Origin: Prevotella vespertina
GTDB taxonomy: Bacteria; Bacteroidota; Bacteroidia; Bacteroidales; Bacteroidaceae
Assembly (NCBI RefSeq): GCF_009728485.1
Contig: NZ_VVIQ01000010.1
Location: 1-64,000, forward strand
Direction of reading: 5' to 3'
Length of the DNA stretch: 64,000 nt
Position 1 is the first letter of the stretch. Every line of letters begins with the position of its first letter. The notes beneath the pieces are model-generated. The model worked only from the letters and a program-made list of their open reading frames with translations, had not been told where the DNA came from and did not search any database. A program made the translations under genes and the position numbers. This document shows, piece after piece, positions 60,020-64,000 of this stretch.

Positions 60020-61081
60020 TCAATATGGCGTGGCTGTTAGCAAAAAGACTTGCTTCATCCCATAAGGAATGATATTATAGCAGAAATCGGACTCTTTAAC
60101 AAATGGTCTTTTAGAAAGATATTTGTCAAATGCTTGTATCTGCCTTAGACCTTCTTCCTGATTACGTACGCCACTGATAGCGAAGACATATTTTTTCTGT
60201 TTTTTATCTCTGTTGTAATTCAGCTTGTATAGTGCTTCTTCTATGTCTTTTCGGTAAGTAAACCTTTGCATAGAAATTATATTTTTCCCCTTTATCACTG
60301 AATAGAAATCATGAAAATCAACTGATATTATCCAATGAATTTCGATACAGTTACGAATACAATATAAAAACGATTTTATTTCTTCATAAGTATTACTACC
60401 ATTTGGAAAAGAAAGGATTGCGTCAAACATTTCTTTTTCAACAACTTCAAATATGTCTGAAGTTTGTAGAAGGACTAATTTTCTCCTATCATTTTGATGC
60501 AATGAAAGTAAATGAACCTTATCAATAGCCTCTTTTGAGTTTGCTAAGATGATGTTCATAAGAGTATACTCTCCTTTTTCTATGCAAGAGAATCCATCTC
60601 GTTTAAGTTTTTCAACAATTTGCTTATTTTCGGAATCGACAGTTATCAGACTCGCACAATCTACATTTAAGTTCAGTATATCATCAAGTATTTGATACAG
60701 CTCTTCTTCATTTTCATAAGGAACAACCGTGAAATAAGGATTACCATTCAACATCGCTGAAATATTAGACCGCAACTCATTATAGAAAATATAAGCAGGA
60801 ATACCATGTGCCTCAGCATAAGCCAATTCATAGCCAACACCAAGAGAGGGGCAAGTACATTCGGCTATCAGCAAGTCACACGACTCAAGCCATTTAGTAT
60901 CACGCTCGTAAATAAAGGCATCTGACATAAGCGTCTGGGATTTCATGCTCATATCTGCTTGCCCGATGTGCTCTGTAATCACAATGTCAGTTTTGTTTAT
61001 ATAGTCAATAATACGCTTGTATAAGCCTGCGTCTTCTCTACCGCCACGTATAGAGCCTGCAAAATAAATTCTTCTATTCAT
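60020..61081 (-). CDS. DNPH1-like 2'-deoxynucleoside 5'-phosphate N-hydrolase with extra C-domain
   Basis: 353 residues. The first ~145 follow the DNPH1/RCL fold closely: IYFAGSIRGGREDAGLYKRI, then VITEHIG, then ERDTKWLESCDLLIAECTCP and PSLGVGYELAYAEA. The substrate and catalytic positions (Tyr, Ser/Gly loop, Asp, Glu) appear present. DNPH1 enzymes cleave the base from deoxynucleotide monophosphates; the human enzyme removes hydroxymethyl-dUMP. The remaining ~200 residues form an alpha/beta domain I cannot name. It is last in a four-gene minus-strand cluster with a UDG-like protein. Confidence 0.75.
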   Translation of the reverse strand: MNRRIYFAGSIRGGREDAGLYKRIIDYINKTDIVITEHIGQADMSMKSQTLMSDAFIYERDTKWLESCDLLIAECTCPSLGVGYELAYAEAHGIPAYIFYNELRSNISAMLNGNPYFTVVPYENEEELYQILDDILNLNVDCASLITVDSENKQIVEKLKRDGFSCIEKGEYTLMNIILANSKEAIDKVHLLSLHQNDRRKLVLLQTSDIFEVVEKEMFDAILSFPNGSNTYEEIKSFLYCIRNCIEIHWIISVDFHDFYSVIKGKNIISMQRFTYRKDIEEALYKLNYNRDKKQKKYVFAISGVRNQEEGLRQIQAFDKYLSKRPFVKESDFCYNIIPYGMKQVFLLTATPY

Positions 61082-61173
61082 CGTAAATAAAAGTTTGTGC
61101 CTTGTCTATTTTATATTCAACGATGTCAATTAGCTATTCAAAATAATATCATCTTTTATTGGTGAGATTGTTT

Positions 61174-61752
61174 CTATACTGCCACTTGCTCTAAAATCTG
61201 AAGCTTTTCTATCGTCTTATTAATATCAGTATTATCCCACGTCATGTCTTTCGGATATAATTCTTTTCTAAAACAATGGACAATCTCAAAGAGATTTTTA
61301 AGCAAATCTTCTGTATTCTTTGTTTGCGACTTCTCACCTACGTATAAATTGATTATATTTGAAGCTTTAGCACTTATTTGATAAATACTCTTACTTCTTG
61401 TGTGTAATGAGATATATGATGTTAGAAATTGCAGCTCAACAGCTTCCTCTGATGTAATCTCACCATCTTTCAGTATTTTACATAGTGCATGAAGATACTC
61501 TTGATAAATCTTCAGTTTCTCCTTAAATATTTCAGCGTTGCGTTCCTTTTCCAAAGCATTACGAGTCTGACCAGACAAAAGAAGCATTGTAATGATGGCA
61601 GATAAGACTACTCCAAACAATGCACCAACAATTCGCGGCCAAATATCCTGTGTATTGTAGTTGCCAAACATAATGGCACTACCAAAGAATACGACAATTG
61701 CAATAAAAATAAGACTAAGCGAAATTAGTCTTTGATACTCTATATTTTTCAT
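61174..61752 (-). CDS. Two-helix membrane protein of the DNPH1/UDG cluster
   Basis: 192 residues. Two N-terminal membrane helices (ISLSLIFIAIVVFFGSAIMF, about 10-29; VGALFGVVLSAIITMLLLSG, about 42-61) are followed by a ~130-residue helical, charged cytoplasmic part (ALEKERNAEIFKEKLKIYQE). No family is recognised. Small two-helix proteins with helical tails are common membrane effectors in bacterial immunity operons, which would suit the cluster. That is inference from context. It starts 54 bp after the Asp-box gene. Confidence 0.65.
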   Translation of the reverse strand: MKNIEYQRLISLSLIFIAIVVFFGSAIMFGNYNTQDIWPRIVGALFGVVLSAIITMLLLSGQTRNALEKERNAEIFKEKLKIYQEYLHALCKILKDGEITSEEAVELQFLTSYISLHTRSKSIYQISAKASNIINLYVGEKSQTKNTEDLLKNLFEIVHCFRKELYPKDMTWDNTDINKTIEKLQILEQVAV

Positions 61753-61806
61753 AAAACTATTTTTGTTTATTCCCCAGACACAAAGAGGCTGGGGAATAGA
61801 TTTAAA

Positions 61807-62151
61807 TTAACGGCGATACCAAGAACTTCCACCATTCTTAGAATAATACATTCCCCTGTCCGTTTCTGTAAGTAGTTCATTACCTTGTACTATGATTTCT
61901 TCAAACTCACCAGCCATTGGACCTTTATAGCGAGCATACCAAGCCCCTCCTGCATTTTTAGAAAAATATACACCTTTTGAAGTACAAGCTAATAGCTCTT
62001 TACCGAAAGCGCACAAGCTATAGAATTCTCCTGGTGTTGAACCAGAGTAGCGAGGGTGCCAACTACTACCTCCATTTGTTGAATACTCAATACGATTTTT
62101 CTCAGAATTAATGCGAATCATTTCGCGACCAAAGTTTACAATTTGTCCCAT
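61807..62151 (-). CDS. Asp-box (BNR-like) repeat protein
   Basis: 114 residues made of about 2.5 tandem ~40-residue repeats. The repeat cores are YSTNGGSSWHPRYSG, FSKNAGGAWYARYKG and YSKNGGSSWYRR, which match the Asp-box pattern S-x-D/N-x-G-x-x-W. Between them lie short strands (FYSLCAFGKELLACTSKG; FEEIIVQGNELLTETDRG). Too few repeats are present for a closed propeller, so it may act as an oligomer or bind a partner. No signal peptide is seen. It starts 25 bp after the UDG-like gene stop. Confidence 0.7.
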   Translation of the reverse strand: MGQIVNFGREMIRINSEKNRIEYSTNGGSSWHPRYSGSTPGEFYSLCAFGKELLACTSKGVYFSKNAGGAWYARYKGPMAGEFEEIIVQGNELLTETDRGMYYSKNGGSSWYRR

Positions 62152-62176
62152 AATTTTTGTTAGTTAGTTTATTTAT

Positions 62177-62854
62177 TTAAAGTTCATTTTGCAGATACAT
62201 TGCGATTGCCCCCAAATCATCATAACTGATCCTGCTTGAGGGGTGGGGTATACCTATAATCTTTATATCGCCCCACATCGCTTTTGCTACACCGTGTTTA
62301 GCAGGTTCTCCATTAACTATTGGGGGAACTATGCTCTCTACTTCCTTAATGTTTAAACGATTGACAAAAGGAGTAAAGCAATCGGGTATAGAGAAGCAGA
62401 CCACGGCTTTTGGATGATAAATATCCTTGATAACTTCCGCACTGAAATCAAGACATTGATTGATGATTTCAGCACTTCCTTTCTTGGCTTTCAGACCCTT
62501 GATATCCTGACTGCCAAAATAGACAGCATTCATAAACACGAAATTACCATCTTCCATAGGCTCTGTAAACTTAGCCCATTTCATGGCTGCATAGAGTTTT
62601 CCCCATACAGGCCACTTTTCACGCTCAGTGTAAAAGTAAGGATTTCCTTCATAAAATCGTTCCTTGTTTGCTCCTTGATAAGGGAAGGGTTCATGGGCAT
62701 TGTAGCCAAGGAATACTACCTGTGGAGATTTATCCAACACAGGTTTAGACTGCATTGCACAACTTGTACAGTTAATTTCAGGACCTACACTCTCGATATA
62801 CTGGCAGACCTTGTCTACCCATTTTTCATACAATTCTTGTTTGTCCATAGTCAA
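62177..62854 (-). CDS. Uracil-DNA-glycosylase-like protein
   Basis: 225 residues. UDG-superfamily-like marks are VVFLGYNAHEPFPYQG (47-61, the water-activating/base-pocket loop), FVFMNAVYFGS (106-116) and GIPHPSSRIS (201-210, the HPSP-like motif II). Cys29, 32 (CTSCAM) could bind a metal, as in FeS-type UDGs, but the rest of that site is not obvious. UDGs excise uracil or modified pyrimidines from DNA. It is first in the cluster, about 90 bp after a long inverted repeat. The substrate is unknown. Confidence 0.65.
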   Translation of the reverse strand: MTMDKQELYEKWVDKVCQYIESVGPEINCTSCAMQSKPVLDKSPQVVFLGYNAHEPFPYQGANKERFYEGNPYFYTEREKWPVWGKLYAAMKWAKFTEPMEDGNFVFMNAVYFGSQDIKGLKAKKGSAEIINQCLDFSAEVIKDIYHPKAVVCFSIPDCFTPFVNRLNIKEVESIVPPIVNGEPAKHGVAKAMWGDIKIIGIPHPSSRISYDDLGAIAMYLQNEL

Positions 62855-62944
62855 TTATTGAGCCTTTATCCAGTCCGTTTAGCCCTTAAAAAGTTAGTAA
62901 TAGGATTAATAATACAGAAGCGTGAACTGGCTATGTCCACATTC

Positions 62945-63065
62945 TAAGTCGAAGGTCCTAGGAAAACCCATTGCACGAAAGTAGTAATAGCAGCCCACGC
63001 TATAGCGTGAGAACCACTATGCTATCCTTGTGCAAGTGTCTTGAATTTCCTAGGTTCTCGACTTA
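62945..63065. repeat. Long multi-tier inverted repeat (possible structured RNA or mobile-element remnant)
   Basis: Five co-linear pairings: TAAGTCGA/TCGACTTA, CCTAGGAAA/TTTCCTAGG, TTGCAC/GTGCAA, ATAGCA/TGCTAT, and the central palindrome CACGCTATAGCGTG. The whole folds as one ~120-nt hairpin. It lies just upstream of the UDG-like gene. Confidence 0.7.
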
Positions 63066-63556
63066 CAAGATAAGCATAACGCCTCTTATTTTTTCAACGA
63101 TGTCATTGTGTCTCTGAAGAAACACGCTACAAAATTAACATTTTTATTTTATTATTAGGTAATAAACGTGGATAAAATTAGAGACAATATTATTACTATA
63201 ACAAGATAAGTTTATCAGGCTTAAATTTCTTTCCAAAAATAGTCTATAGTCAGCACAATAAGAATGTAAAGAAAAGCTACAGACTGAATGGTCCAAAATA
63301 TAATTCCGTACTAAGACTCTTGAAATTGTCTTATAGGACAATTTTTACTGCCTAATAGCTATTGATAATCAGATATACGCATTGCGTGTCCCTGACAATA
63401 TATACTTTCGTGCCCCACAAAATGTACTATTGTGCCTCACAATATATACTTTCGTCAAAGTGAAGTTCTTCATGCAAGATTCAAATAAAAAAATATGGTA
63501 TCAAAAGCTACTTAAAGTATGCCTTTGATACCACATTATATTATAATAAAATATTA
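63066..63556. other. Intergenic region, one array and no gene
   Basis: About 490 bp. It contains a 22-bp-period array (63369-63456). The 65-codon open frame at 63144-63341 has no supporting features. Confidence 0.6.
63369..63456. repeat. 22-bp-period array (CCTGACAATATATACTTTCGTG type)
   Basis: Clear 22-bp units start at 63391, 63413 and 63435, with a weaker unit at 63369. The first and third clear units differ at only two positions. Confidence 0.8.
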
Positions 63557-64000
63557 TTATCTTATTCTATCAGCTGCTCTGACCAAAGCCTCATCGGCAA
63601 GAATAGCATGACGAGCCAACCATAAAAGAATAAATGCAATCAGTGGCAGACATGCTGCAAATTCTATATGGAAAGTAAACCCAGTCATTAACACCTGACT
63701 GAATACGCCATATACAACATACCACCCAATAATCATCAACATAGAAAACAAGCAGAAACGAGCTTGACGCTTACGATTGTGATAGTCGAAAATTGCAAAC
63801 AAATCTATTGGACAAGTAACTAAAAGTATAGCAAACAATGCCCAAACGTTAAAGTTCCTTCCTCCGTTTGCATCAGTAAGCCAAAGATTCATCAACTGAT
63901 TATCAGCACCCATCCCTTGTGGCTCAAAACTACCAATCGGTAGGCAAAGACAGGCAAGCGTTACTATCAATGCCAGAAACAAGAAGATTGTTTGTTTCCT
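63557..64000 (-). CDS. DUF4293 membrane protein, N-terminus beyond window
   Basis: 147 codons are visible and the frame stays open to the right edge (RKQTIFLFLALIV at the start), so the true N-terminus is outside. Four membrane helices are seen, with the family phrases LCLPIGSF, FDYHNRKRQARFCLFSMLMI and the signature end LADEALVRAADRIR. DUF4293 is a Bacteroidota-specific inner-membrane family of unknown function. Confidence 0.85.
   Translation of the reverse strand, partial: RKQTIFLFLALIVTLACLCLPIGSFEPQGMGADNQLMNLWLTDANGGRNFNVWALFAILLVTCPIDLFAIFDYHNRKRQARFCLFSMLMIIGWYVVYGVFSQVLMTGFTFHIEFAACLPLIAFILLWLARHAILADEALVRAADRIR

Noticed and set aside
63144..63341. 65-codon minus-strand frame
   Set aside because: No family resemblance, poor composition (many Tyr/Asn/Ser), and it overlaps AT-rich intergenic DNA.

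Overview
The window looks like chromosomal DNA of an anaerobic Bacteroidota, most likely Prevotella or a close relative. Gene content is typical: a TonB-dependent receptor, porin O/P, PagL-like deacylase, alpha-2-macroglobulin, M13 and M3 peptidases, pyruvate:ferredoxin oxidoreductase and pyruvate phosphate dikinase. Most genes lack strong Shine-Dalgarno sequences. Promoters carry the Bacteroidota -7 box TAnnTTTG, often with TTG/TTTG 19-20 bp upstream. No tRNA, rRNA or CRISPR array was seen. Species identity was not established.

Layout. 1-1,552: a decayed DUF6078 gene and repeats. 1,553-7,597: envelope genes. 7,597-10,658: a likely metA - U32 (RlhA-like) - lipoprotein operon, minus strand. 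10,957-15,022: M13 peptidase behind an ABC-F ATPase. 15,146-22,256: accessory module 1. 22,240-28,598: a giant alpha-2-macroglobulin and a YARHG protein. 28,772-33,357: M3 peptidase, three small membrane proteins and a YafQ-type toxin-antitoxin pair. 33,628-35,000: infC-rpmI-rplT. 35,306-43,518: accessory module 2. 43,799-59,169: clpB, rlmD, ppdK, porin, ATP-grasp, AAA ATPase, nifJ. 59,170-62,854: a conjugative-transposon scrap, then a four-gene minus-strand cluster with DNPH1-like and uracil-DNA-glycosylase-like proteins. 63,557-64,000: a DUF4293 gene running off the right edge.

The two accessory modules are the main find. Each has a divergent layout. One arm encodes an HU/IHF-like protein followed by a ~30-residue 'smalltalk' peptide. 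The other arm encodes two module-specific 'cargo' genes, one or two small proteins, a VirE/primase-like P-loop protein and a DUF5675 protein. Between the arms each carries a perfect all-A/T palindrome (40 and 44 bp). The VirE, DUF5675, HU and smalltalk genes are clear paralogues between modules, while the cargo differs. Module 2 cargo shares a short repeated G-x-x-T-Q motif between the C-terminus of the first protein and the N-terminus of the second, as expected for homotypic (amyloid/RHIM-like) signalling.

A second theme is repeats. C-rich hairpin elements and (RACAAGTK)n octamer arrays fill the intergenic DNA and also sit in frame inside four genes (ABC-F, VirE, U32, M3). At least six intergenic spots carry short tandem arrays of unrelated sequence that share a 22-bp period.
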